Below, piece after piece: positions 30,793 through 37,837 of a DNA stretch of 41,587 nt (position 1 is the first letter of the stretch; every line of letters begins with the position of its first letter). Source of the stretch: Modestobacter sp. Lineage in GTDB: Bacteria; Actinomycetota; Actinomycetes; Mycobacteriales; Geodermatophilaceae. The notes under the pieces are model-generated. The model searched no databases. It saw nothing but the letters and a program-made list of their open reading frames with translations, and was not told where the DNA came from. The DNA is taken from the NCBI GenBank assembly GCA_025966175.1, contig JAOPVN010000108.1, positions 1-41,587 on the forward strand, written 5' to 3'. Position numbers and translations under genes: made by a program.

Positions 30793-31391
30793 GACGTGGG
30801 CTGCCCGGGCCCGTGCTCGCCGAGCATCCCGGCGACCACGCCGAGACCGGCGTCGTTGAGCAGTCCGTCGTGCACGGCCAGCGCCCGCTCGGCCTTGACC
30901 TCGCGCAGGTAGTCGATCAGCTCGCCGATCTTCGACCAGGGGGCGTGCGCGGGCAGCAGCAGGGTCGGGACGGCGACCTCCGGGACCGTCAGCGCGTCGC
31001 CGGGGTGGAAGACCGTGCCCTCGACGAGGAAGCCGACGTTGCGCACCCGCGGGAGGTCCGGGTGGATGACGGCGTGCCACTCGCCGTGCACGGTCACGTC
31101 GAAGCCGGCCGCGGTGAAGGAGTCGCCCGGGCCCACGACGTGGACGCGGGGGCCCAGGCCCGCCAGCTGCTCGGCCACCGAGGAGTTGGTCCACAGCTCC
31201 AGGGCCGGGTCGGCGTCCAGCGCGGCGCGGACCTTGTCGGGGACGAAGTGGTCGAAGTGCTCGTGGGTGATCAGCAGCGCCGAGGCACCCGCCCAGGCGT
31301 CGTCCGTGGTGAAGGCGCCGGGATCGACGAGCAGTCGGCGGTCGTCGTCGGACAGGACGACACACGCATGTCCGTGCTTGGTGAGCTGCAC
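30753..31391 (-). CDS. MBL-fold metallo-hydrolase (UlaG-like)
   Basis: 212 residues. Metal-binding 'THEHFDHF' (HxHxDH), with further His at 'HGEWHAVIHPD', Asp in 'FHPGDAL' and 'LLPAHAPWSK', gives a two-metal hydrolase of the beta-lactamase superfamily resembling L-ascorbate-6-phosphate lactonase-like proteins. No signal peptide. The GTG at 31391 has a strong AGGAGG; the longer track start is not supported. The 3' ends of this gene and the EAL-DICT-LOV gene overlap tail to tail, so the transcripts are partly antisense. Substrate unknown. Confidence 0.88.
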   Translation of the reverse strand: MQLTKHGHACVVLSDDDRRLLVDPGAFTTDDAWAGASALLITHEHFDHFVPDKVRAALDADPALELWTNSSVAEQLAGLGPRVHVVGPGDSFTAAGFDVTVHGEWHAVIHPDLPRVRNVGFLVEGTVFHPGDALTVPEVAVPTLLLPAHAPWSKIGELIDYLREVKAERALAVHDGLLNDAGLGVVAGMLGEHGPGQPTSYARLAPGESVAV

Positions 31392-31467
31392 CTGGGCCTC
31401 CTCGGGTGGTGGGACGGTCACCGGCACGGTGCCACGTCCGATGCGGAAACGGGTGGCCCGGAGTGCG

Positions 31468-31483
31468 TCACCCCTTGGGGTGA
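31468..31483. promoter_or_regulatory. Shared 16-bp inverted motif, copy 2
   Basis: TCACCCC-TT-GGGGTGA has perfect 7-bp arms. It lies between the divergent MBL-fold (31391) and small Cys-protein (31535) genes and closely resembles the site at 28882-28897. Confidence 0.5.
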
Positions 31484-31534
31484 GGCGCACGCGCACCGCT
31501 GTGCCGGTGCCGCGGCCGTGCCGACAACAGCTGG

Positions 31535-31753
31535 GTGACCACGCAGACGACCACCCACGTCGCCGCTCGCAGCCGCGCACACGGCCCGACGGCCGCCCTC
31601 TGGCACGCCGTCGAGGTGCACCGGATCGTCGCCGATCTGGACGGCGCGTGCGAGCTCACCGTCTGTGGCGCCCTGGCCCGGGTGACCACCGAGCAGGACT
31701 GGCCGCTGACCGGAACCGACGTCTGCCCGGCCTGCACCGCCCAGGCCCGCTAG
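31535..31753 (+). CDS. Small Cys-containing protein of unknown function
   Basis: 72 residues from GTG 31535. The core 'ALWHAVEVHRIVADLDGACELTVCGALARV' and end 'DVCPACTAQAR' give two Cys pairs (CX4C and CX2C), which could bind zinc or an iron-sulfur cluster. Similar small CxxC proteins are scattered in actinobacteria without assigned roles. No SD is visible, so translation may be leaderless; codon use is typical of the genome. The inverted motif at 31468 lies about 50 bp upstream, and a parS site follows 11 bp after the stop. Confidence 0.7.
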   Translation: MTTQTTTHVAARSRAHGPTAALWHAVEVHRIVADLDGACELTVCGALARVTTEQDWPLTGTDVCPACTAQAR

Positions 31754-31764
31754 CTCCCGTCGCC

Positions 31765-31778
31765 GTTCCACGTGGAAC
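31765..31778. other. parS site (ParB binding)
   Basis: GTTCCACGTGGAAC, identical to the site at 18105, here within an 18-bp perfect palindrome CCGTTCCACGTGGAACGG. It lies between convergent genes. Confidence 0.9.
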
Positions 31779-31783
31779 GGTCT

Positions 31784-31841
31784 GGCCCCCTCCAGGGCAC
31801 CGCCCCGAGCGTGCGAGGGGTGGGGAGGAGGGGGTCCTTCA
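31784..31841. terminator. Convergent-junction repeat (copy C)
   Basis: GGCCCCCTCCAGGGC, then CGCCCCGAGCGTGCGAGGGGTG, then GGAGGGGGTCCTTCATC. The C-rich left end pairs with the G-rich right end, and CCCC/GGGG flank GAGCGTGCGA. The middle block matches copy B at 21 of 22 bases; the outer blocks match copy A. Confidence 0.65.
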
Positions 31842-32630
31842 TCAGCGGCCGGTGAACTCCGCGGGCCGCTTCGCCAGGAACGCCTCGACGGCCTCGCGGT
31901 GGTCGGCGGTGGCACCCAGACCGGTCTGCAGGCTCGCCTCGAGCGCCAGGGTGTCCTCGAGGGAGTCCGTGGCCGCCGTCGCCAGCACCGTCTTGATCGC
32001 CCGGTAGGCCAGCGTCGGCCCGGCCGCGAGCCGTGCGGCCAGCGCCCGGGACTCGGCGAGCACCTGCTCCGGCGCCACCACCCGGTGCACCAGCCCCCAC
32101 TGCCCCGCGGTCTCCGCGGTGAACGGCTCGGGCAGCAGCAGCAGCTCGGCCGCCCGGGAGCCGCCCACGCAGTGGACCAGCCGGGATGCCAGCCCGGAGT
32201 CGCTGGACAGCCCGATCCCGGCGAACGCGGTGGTGAACTTGGCCCCGGCGGCCGCCACCCGCAGATCACCGGCGAGCGCGAGGCCCAGCCCGGCCCCGGC
32301 GCAGGCGCCGTTGATCCCGACCACGACCGGCACCCGCAGCGCGGCAAGCGCCAGCACCAGCGGGTTGTACTCGGCCTCCACCACCGACAGCGAGGGCGAG
32401 CCGTCCGGCCGCTCGGCGCGCAGCGACTCCAGGTGCTCGGCCAGGTCCTGGCCCACGCAGAAGGCGCGGCCGGTGCCGGTGAGCAGCACCGCGCGCACCG
32501 ACTCGTCGGCGGCGACCTCCCGCACGTGGGTGAGCAGCTCGGTGCGCAGCTGATGGGACAACCCCGGTCGCTGCAGCGTCAGGGTGGCGACGCCGCCGGC
32601 GTCGGTGCGGGTGACGGTGGGTTCGGACAA
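31842..32630 (-). CDS. Enoyl-CoA hydratase/isomerase family protein (PaaG-like)
   Basis: A 262-residue crotonase-fold enzyme. 'GTGRAFCVGQDLAEH' and 'GINGACAGAGLGLALAGDLRVAAAGAKFTTAFAGIGLSSDSGLASRL' form the CoA site and oxyanion hole; the Asp in 'LSSDSG' matches the catalytic Asp of PaaG-type isomerases rather than the Glu pair of classical hydratases. The start is TTG 32630, 14 bp after the stop of the dehydrogenase gene, so the two form an operon. Could act in phenylacetyl-CoA or branched acyl-CoA breakdown; other paa ring-oxidation genes are not present. Confidence 0.88.
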   Translation of the reverse strand: MSEPTVTRTDAGGVATLTLQRPGLSHQLRTELLTHVREVAADESVRAVLLTGTGRAFCVGQDLAEHLESLRAERPDGSPSLSVVEAEYNPLVLALAALRVPVVVGINGACAGAGLGLALAGDLRVAAAGAKFTTAFAGIGLSSDSGLASRLVHCVGGSRAAELLLLPEPFTAETAGQWGLVHRVVAPEQVLAESRALAARLAAGPTLAYRAIKTVLATAATDSLEDTLALEASLQTGLGATADHREAVEAFLAKRPAEFTGR

Positions 32631-32644
32631 CGCTGTCGGCCCTC

Positions 32645-33565
32645 TCAGGTGTAGTCGTGGAAGCCGCGGCCGGTCTTGCGGCCCAGCTCCCCGGCGGCCA
32701 CCTTGTCACGCAACAGCTGGGGCGGGGTGAACCGCTCCCCCAGCGTCCCGGCCAGGTACTCGGCGATCGCCAGCCGCACGTCCAGGCCGACCAGGTCGGT
32801 GGAGCGCAGCGGCCCCATCGGGTGCCGGTAGCCCAGCTCCATGGCGGCGTCGATCGCCTCGGCATCCGCGACGCCCTCCTCGAGCATCCGGATCGCCTCC
32901 AGCCCGAGCAGCACGCCCAGCCGGGAGGAGGCGAAACCGGGGGAGTCCTTGACGACGACGTCGGTCTTGCCCAGCGCCCGCACCCAGCCGCGGGTCGATT
33001 CCACGACGTCCGCGGCGGTCTCCGGGGCGACGACGACCTCGACCAGCTTGGAGGCCGGCACCGGGTTGAAGAAGTGCATGCCCAGGAACCGCGCCGGCCG
33101 CTGCAGCGCGGTGGCCAGCTCGGTGATCGACAGCGAGGAGGTGTTGGTCGCCAGCACGGCGTCCGGCCCGAGGGCGGACTCCGCGGCGGTGAGGACGGCG
33201 ATCTTGAGGTCGGCCCGCTCCGGCACCGCCTCGACGACCAGGCCGGTGTCGGGGGAGAGCTCCGCAGGCGAGTCGACCAGGGTCAACCGGGCGAGCGCGC
33301 TCTGCACGTCCCCGGTGAGCTTGCCGCGGCGCGCGGCCTCCTCCAGGCCGTCGGACACCCGGCCGCGCGCGGCCTCGGCGGCCTCGTCGCCGGCCTCGAC
33401 CACCTCGACCTGTGCCCCGGCGGACAGGAAGGCCTGGGCGATCCCGGCCCCCATCCGACCGCCACCGATCACGCCCACGCGGTCCGGGAGACCGTCCGTC
33501 CTGTCCGCCACGTCGTCCGCCACGTCGTCCTCCACGTCGCTCGTACCGTCGGTGCAGCTGATCAT
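32645..33565 (-). CDS. 3-hydroxyacyl-CoA dehydrogenase
   Basis: A 306-residue NAD-dependent enzyme oxidising 3-hydroxyacyl-CoA. 'VGVIGGGRMGAGIAQAFLSAG' is the Rossmann loop; 'NTSSLSITELA' and 'FLGMHFFNPVP' carry the catalytic Ser/His region, with 'ELGYRHPMGPLRSTDLVGLDV' in the C-terminal domain. ATG 33565 has GGAGGAG; the 533-aa track ORF is an upstream extension. The short N-terminal leader 'DVEDDVADDVADRTDG' comes from a small 12-bp tandem duplication. Works with the hydratase downstream; divergent from the thioesterase gene across 66 bp. Confidence 0.93.
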   Translation of the reverse strand: MISCTDGTSDVEDDVADDVADRTDGLPDRVGVIGGGRMGAGIAQAFLSAGAQVEVVEAGDEAAEAARGRVSDGLEEAARRGKLTGDVQSALARLTLVDSPAELSPDTGLVVEAVPERADLKIAVLTAAESALGPDAVLATNTSSLSITELATALQRPARFLGMHFFNPVPASKLVEVVVAPETAADVVESTRGWVRALGKTDVVVKDSPGFASSRLGVLLGLEAIRMLEEGVADAEAIDAAMELGYRHPMGPLRSTDLVGLDVRLAIAEYLAGTLGERFTPPQLLRDKVAAGELGRKTGRGFHDYT

Positions 33566-33631
33566 GTCCTCCTCCCGGTCGCGCGACGAGCACCCCTGTC
33601 GGCGACCGGCCGCCGAGAGGAAGGAACCCCT

Positions 33632-34060
33632 GTGCCCTCCGACAGTGAGCCGCCCGACGGCCACGCGACCCGCGTCCAGGCCGTCCTGGACATCCCCCTC
33701 CACCGGTTCGTCGGCATCGAGCTGCTGGACCCCGCCGACCCGGCCGTCGGCATCTGGTTCCCGGTCGGGCCGTCCGCGCAGAACCAGGCGCGGCTGCTCC
33801 ACGGAGGCGTGGTGACTGCCCTGCTCGACGTCGCCGCCTACCTGGCGCTGCTCCCGCACCTGGCCGACGACGAGCACGCCGTCACCCACGACCAGGCGGT
33901 CTCCCTGCTGCGCCCGGTCTCCGCCGACCGACGGGTCGAGGTGCGCGGCACGGTGCTGCGCCGCGGCCGCGCGGTGGTCTTCCTCCGTGCCGAGGCGACC
34001 GTCGAGGGCACGCTCGTGGCCACCGCACAGGTCACCAAGACCGTCGTCCCGGCCGGCTGA
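33632..34060 (+). CDS. PaaI-like hotdog-fold thioesterase
   Basis: 142 residues. The hotdog signature is 'NQARLLHGGVVTALLDVAAYLALLP' (HGG with a downstream Asp), then 'VSADRRVEVRGTVLRRGRAVVFLRAEATVEGTLVATAQVTKTV'. It hydrolyses acyl- or aryl-CoA to release CoA. GTG 33632 has GAGAGGAAGG. Its place opposite the hydratase/dehydrogenase pair gives a small acyl-CoA catabolic cluster similar to paaG-paaH-paaI. Confidence 0.88.
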   Translation: MPSDSEPPDGHATRVQAVLDIPLHRFVGIELLDPADPAVGIWFPVGPSAQNQARLLHGGVVTALLDVAAYLALLPHLADDEHAVTHDQAVSLLRPVSADRRVEVRGTVLRRGRAVVFLRAEATVEGTLVATAQVTKTVVPAG

Positions 34061-34106
34061 CCGCAGATCGGTCCAGGTCAGGGCAGCGGCCCTCCCGCGC
34101 CGGACC

Positions 34107-34142
34107 CCCTGTGATTGACACCACAGGGACGGCTGGTACATC
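34107..34142 (+). promoter_or_regulatory. Promoter with overlapping inverted repeat upstream of the cyclase operon
   Basis: TTGACA (34115-34120) matches the -35 consensus, and TACATC (34137-34142) follows after 16 bp as a -10 box. The -35 lies in the spacer of the inverted repeat CCCTGTG (34107-34113) / CACAGGG (34122-34128), a good repressor site. A further 8-bp hairpin CCCCGGGC/GCCCGGGG (34159-34180) lies in the 5' leader. Confidence 0.65.
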
Positions 34143-34202
34143 TTCCTCGCACCATCGACCCCGGGCACTGACGCCCGGGGCACGCTCGCCTTGGAGGCCA
34201 CC

Positions 34203-35168
34203 GTGACCGAGCCGAACAGCGCCCCCGACCTCGTCGACCTGCTCAAGGACGCGCCGACGAACTGGGGGAAGTGGGGCGCGGACGACGAGGTCGGTTCGCT
34301 GAACTACCTCGGCCCCGAGCAGGTGCTCGCCGCCGTCCGGCTGGTCAGCTCCGGCAAGGTCTTCACGCTGCAGCGGCTCATCGGCGACCCGAAGGGCGAC
34401 CCGGTGTGGCCGGGCCGGACACCGGCCGAGCGCACCCAGATCCTCGACGAGAGCGACTGGGACGAGGGCGGCAAGGGCCCCGCCTACCCCGGTGGCCTGC
34501 ACTACGCCGACGACAAGATCAACGCGTTCCTGCAGGGCTCCACGCAGTACGACGCGCTCGGGCACCTCTGGTACGACGGCAAGCTCTGGAACGGCTTCGA
34601 CGCGCGCACCACGATCGGCGGCCTGGACAAGGCCAGCGTCGAGCCCATCGCGCAGCGCGGGGTCGTGGGCCGGGCGGTGCTGCTGGACATGGCCCGCTTC
34701 CGCGGCAAGACCACCCTGGACAAGGGCGAGACCTTCACCCACGAGGACCTGATGGCCTGCGCGACGGCGCAGGGCATCGAGATCCAGAAGCGCGACATCC
34801 TGGTCATCCGGACGAACTTCCTGCAGTTGTTCTTCGAGCAGGGCGACGCCTTCTTCGAGGGGTTCAACGAGCCTGGCCTGGTCTACAGCCCGGAGCTCGT
34901 GCAGTGGTTCCAGGAGATGGAGATCCCCAACCTGGTCACCGACACCATCGCCAACGAGGTGACCACCGACCCCAACAACGGGATCGCCCTGGTGCTGCAC
35001 AACGCTCTCATGCGCAACCTCGGCGTCACGCTGACCGAGATCGCCGACCTCGAGCAGCTGGCCGCCGACTGCGCCGAGGACGGGCAGTACACGTTCCTGT
35101 ACGTCGCCGCCCCGCTCAAGGTCGCGAAGGGCAGCGGCTCGCCGGTCAACCCCGTCGTCATCAAGTAG
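34203..35168 (+). CDS. Cyclase family protein (kynurenine formamidase-like)
   Basis: 321 residues, putative-cyclase fold (PF04199 family), which includes metal-dependent hydrolases such as kynurenine formamidase. The usual metal motif HxGTHxD-xxxH reads 'GSTQYDALGHLWYDG' here: the Asp and last His remain, but the first two His positions are replaced, as in a recognised larger actinobacterial subgroup. 'NWGKWGADDEVGSLNYL' is the conserved N-terminus. GTG 34203 with GGAGG is preferred to the track start. It lies 7 bp upstream of an acyl-CoA ligase in one operon. Substrate unknown. Confidence 0.85.
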   Translation: MTEPNSAPDLVDLLKDAPTNWGKWGADDEVGSLNYLGPEQVLAAVRLVSSGKVFTLQRLIGDPKGDPVWPGRTPAERTQILDESDWDEGGKGPAYPGGLHYADDKINAFLQGSTQYDALGHLWYDGKLWNGFDARTTIGGLDKASVEPIAQRGVVGRAVLLDMARFRGKTTLDKGETFTHEDLMACATAQGIEIQKRDILVIRTNFLQLFFEQGDAFFEGFNEPGLVYSPELVQWFQEMEIPNLVTDTIANEVTTDPNNGIALVLHNALMRNLGVTLTEIADLEQLAADCAEDGQYTFLYVAAPLKVAKGSGSPVNPVVIK

Positions 35169-35175
35169 CGGACCG

Positions 35176-36822
35176 ATGAGCGTCTACGACGAGCGTCCGT
35201 GGCTGGCGCGCTACGGCGACCAGCCGGCCGACTACACGCTGGAGTACGACAGCGCCCTGGACATGTTCCGGGCCGGGGTGGCGCGGGATCCCTCCGCCGT
35301 CGCGCTGCAGTACTTCGACGGCACGGTCACCCGCCAGGAGCTCGACGAGCTCAGTGACGCGCGGGCCAGCGGGCTGCTGGCCAGCGGCTTCTCCGCCGGC
35401 GACCGGCTGGCGGTGTACCTGCAGAACGTCCCGCAGTTCGTCATCGCCATGGTCGCGGCCTGGAAGGCCGGCGGGGTGATGGTGTCGATCAACCCGATGA
35501 GCCGGGAGCGGGAGCTGTCCTACCTGCTCAAGGACTCCGGGGCGACGGTCCTGGTGGCGCTGGAGGCCCTCTACGACGAGATCGGCCGCACCGTCGTCCC
35601 GGACACCGACGTGCGGCTGGTGCTCACCACCAGCGAGCTGGAGTTCCAGACCCGGGCCGACGAACGGCTGTTCGCCGGGATGACCCGGCAGCGGCCCGAG
35701 GGCACGACCGACTTCAGCGAGTTCATCGCCCAGCACCGGGGCGAGGTCCCGCCGCCGGTCGCGCTCACGCCGGACGACGTCGCGTTCCTCACCTACACGT
35801 CCGGGACCACCGGGGTGCCCAAGGGCGCGATGAACACCCACCGCAACGTGGTCTTCACCGCCCAGGTCTACCGCGACTGGGTCCGGGCCGGACGGGGCGG
35901 CGCGATCTTCGGCATCGCCCCGCTGTTCCACATCACCGGGCTCATCGGGCACATCGCGGTGAGCATGCTGGCCCCCGCACCGCTGGTCCTCGCGTACCGC
36001 TTCGAGCCGCAGGTGGTGCTCGACGCACTGCTCGAGCACCGGCCCACGTTCACCATCGGGGCCATCACCGCGCTCAACGCACTGCTCAATGCACCGGGGT
36101 TCACCAAGGACCACTTCGCCTCGTTCACCTCGGTGTACTCCGGCGGCGCGGCCATCTCCCCGACCGCCGAGAAGGCCTTCCTGGCCGCCACCGGGAAGCA
36201 GGTGCACAACGCCTACGGCCTGACCGAGACCACCTCCCCGATGACCGTGACGCCGTTCGGCGCCCCGTCCCCGGTGGACCCGACGTCGGGCGCGCTGTCG
36301 GTCGGGGTGCCGGCGCCGAGCACGATCGTGCGCATCCAGGGCGAGGACGGCCAGGACCTGCCGCTGGGTGACGTCGGCGAGATCGTCGCCGACGGGCCGC
36401 AGGTCGTCGCCGGCTACTGGGGCAAGCCCGAGGAGACCGCGGCGAACCTGCCCGGCGGTGCGCTGAAGAGCGGTGACGTCGGGTTCATGAACCCCGAGGG
36501 CTGGGTCTTCATCGTCGACCGCAAGAAGGACATGATCAACGCCTCGGGGTACAAGGTGTGGCCCCGTGAGGTGGAGGACGTGCTGGCCGAGCACCCCGCG
36601 GTGCGCGAGTCGGCGGTCGTCGGCGTCCCGGACGAGAAGCGCGGGGAGACCGTCAAGGCGTTCGTGAGCCTCATGCCCGGTGCCTCGGTGACACCCGAGG
36701 AGCTCATCGCGCACTGCAAGCAGCGCATGGCGGCCTACAAGTACCCGCGCAGCGTCGTGCTGATGGACGAACTCCCCAAGACGGTGACCGGGAAGATCCT
36801 TCGCCGGCAACTGCGGGAGTGA
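35176..36822 (+). CDS. Class I adenylate-forming acyl-CoA ligase
   Basis: 548 residues. It activates a carboxylic acid with ATP and loads it onto CoA. Motifs: 'YTSGTTGVPKGAMNTHRN' (phosphate loop), 'NAYGLTETTSPM' (A5), 'KSGDVGFMNPEGWVFIVDRKKDMINASGYKVWPREVEDVL' (A7/A8) and 'PKTVTGKILRRQL' with the catalytic Lys near the C-terminus. Similar to FadD and 4-coumarate-type ligases; the substrate cannot be read from sequence. ATG 35176 follows the cyclase stop closely, so the cyclase may supply or recycle its acid. Confidence 0.92.
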   Translation: MSVYDERPWLARYGDQPADYTLEYDSALDMFRAGVARDPSAVALQYFDGTVTRQELDELSDARASGLLASGFSAGDRLAVYLQNVPQFVIAMVAAWKAGGVMVSINPMSRERELSYLLKDSGATVLVALEALYDEIGRTVVPDTDVRLVLTTSELEFQTRADERLFAGMTRQRPEGTTDFSEFIAQHRGEVPPPVALTPDDVAFLTYTSGTTGVPKGAMNTHRNVVFTAQVYRDWVRAGRGGAIFGIAPLFHITGLIGHIAVSMLAPAPLVLAYRFEPQVVLDALLEHRPTFTIGAITALNALLNAPGFTKDHFASFTSVYSGGAAISPTAEKAFLAATGKQVHNAYGLTETTSPMTVTPFGAPSPVDPTSGALSVGVPAPSTIVRIQGEDGQDLPLGDVGEIVADGPQVVAGYWGKPEETAANLPGGALKSGDVGFMNPEGWVFIVDRKKDMINASGYKVWPREVEDVLAEHPAVRESAVVGVPDEKRGETVKAFVSLMPGASVTPEELIAHCKQRMAAYKYPRSVVLMDELPKTVTGKILRRQLRE

Positions 36823-36872
36823 GCCCGGACATCTCACAGGCACCCCCGGTGTACGACGGGCAGCCCCCCATC

Positions 36873-36891
36873 TAAGGTGAGGCTGCCCTTC
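36873..36891 (+). promoter_or_regulatory. DtxR/IdeR-type iron box upstream of efeU
   Basis: TAAGGTGAGGCTGCCCTTC matches the IdeR/DtxR consensus TTAGGTTAGGCTAACCTAA at 13 of 19 positions, including the AGGT-AGGCT core and CCT. It lies about 45-65 bp upstream of the efeU start, so iron-dependent repression of efeUOB is likely. Confidence 0.75.
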
Positions 36892-36937
36892 GTCGCCTGA
36901 TGCAGGGATGTCCCTGCTCGTGTCCGGAGGTGCAGCC

Positions 36938-37837
36938 GTGGGTCAGGTGTTCGCCGCCAGTTACCTCATCGGTCTGCGTGAGGGCCTGGAGATGGTCCTC
37001 ATCGTCAGCGTTCTCGTCGCGTACCTGGTGAAGACCGGTCGCCGGCAGCACCTGCTGCCCGTCTGGGGCGGGGTCGGGGCGGCCGCCGGGCTCTCGATCG
37101 CCTTCGGCGGGGCGCTGAGCTACGTCTCCACCACGGTGCTGGGCGGGCCGGGCCAGGAGCTGTTCGACGCGATCACCTCGACCGTCGCGGTGGCCATGGT
37201 GACCTGGATGGTCTTCTGGATGCGGCGCACCGCCCGCAAGCTGTCCGGCGAGCTGCGTGGCCGGCTCGACGGCGCGATCGGCCTGGGGGTCGGCGCCGTC
37301 GTCGGGATCGCATTCCTGTCCGTGGCCCGCGAGGGTCTGGAGACGACGCTGCTCTTCTTCGCCTCCGCCCAGGGCGCGACCTCCGCGGCGCCACTGCTCG
37401 GCCTCGCCGCCGGCCTCGTGAGCTCCATCGTCCTGGGCGTCGGCCTCTACGCCGGGGCCATCCGGATCAACCTCTCCCGCTTCTTCATGGTCAGCGGCGC
37501 CCTGCTCGTGCTGGTCGCCGCCGGGATCTTCAAGTACGCGGTGCACGACTACCAGGAGGCCGGCGTCCTGCCCGGCGCCAGCACCTACGCCTTCGACGCC
37601 ACCGGCTGGCTGGACCCGACCAGCTGGTACGGCGCCCTCGCCTCCGGGCTGTTCAACATCACTCCCCGGCCGAGCGTGCTGGAGACGATCGCCTGGCTGG
37701 TCTACCTGGTCCCGGTGCTCGTGCTCTTCCTGCTCCCCGCGCGCAGCGCCCGCAAGACCCCGGCCGCCGGCAGCACGCCGCAGCCGGTCCCCAACGTCGT
37801 CTCGGAGAAGCCGCACCATGTCGAAGCCCGCGCGTGA
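36938..37837 (+). CDS. efeU: FTR1 family iron permease EfeU
   Basis: A seven-helix iron permease, about 299 residues. Two REGLE motifs ('GLREGLEMVLIVSVLVAYL' and 'VAREGLETTLLFFASAQ') bind iron in paired helices, as in Ftr1p/EfeU. GTG 36938 with GGAGG 7 bases upstream gives the usual short N-terminus ('MGQVFAASYLIGLREG'); the track ATG at 36908 lacks a good SD. It overlaps efeO by 20 bp. The EfeUOB system imports iron at the cytoplasmic membrane, with iron supplied by EfeO and EfeB. Confidence 0.94.
   Translation: MGQVFAASYLIGLREGLEMVLIVSVLVAYLVKTGRRQHLLPVWGGVGAAAGLSIAFGGALSYVSTTVLGGPGQELFDAITSTVAVAMVTWMVFWMRRTARKLSGELRGRLDGAIGLGVGAVVGIAFLSVAREGLETTLLFFASAQGATSAAPLLGLAAGLVSSIVLGVGLYAGAIRINLSRFFMVSGALLVLVAAGIFKYAVHDYQEAGVLPGASTYAFDATGWLDPTSWYGALASGLFNITPRPSVLETIAWLVYLVPVLVLFLLPARSARKTPAAGSTPQPVPNVVSEKPHHVEARA

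Noticed and set aside
28909-31365. 818-aa minus-strand ORF across the EAL-DICT-LOV gene
   Set aside because: It is antisense to a well-supported gene, Arg/Gly/Asp-rich and without motifs.
31842-34060. Complete phenylacetate (paa) degradation cluster
   Set aside because: Only hydratase, dehydrogenase and thioesterase genes are present. There is no paaABCDE, paaZ or paaK, so the pathway cannot be claimed.
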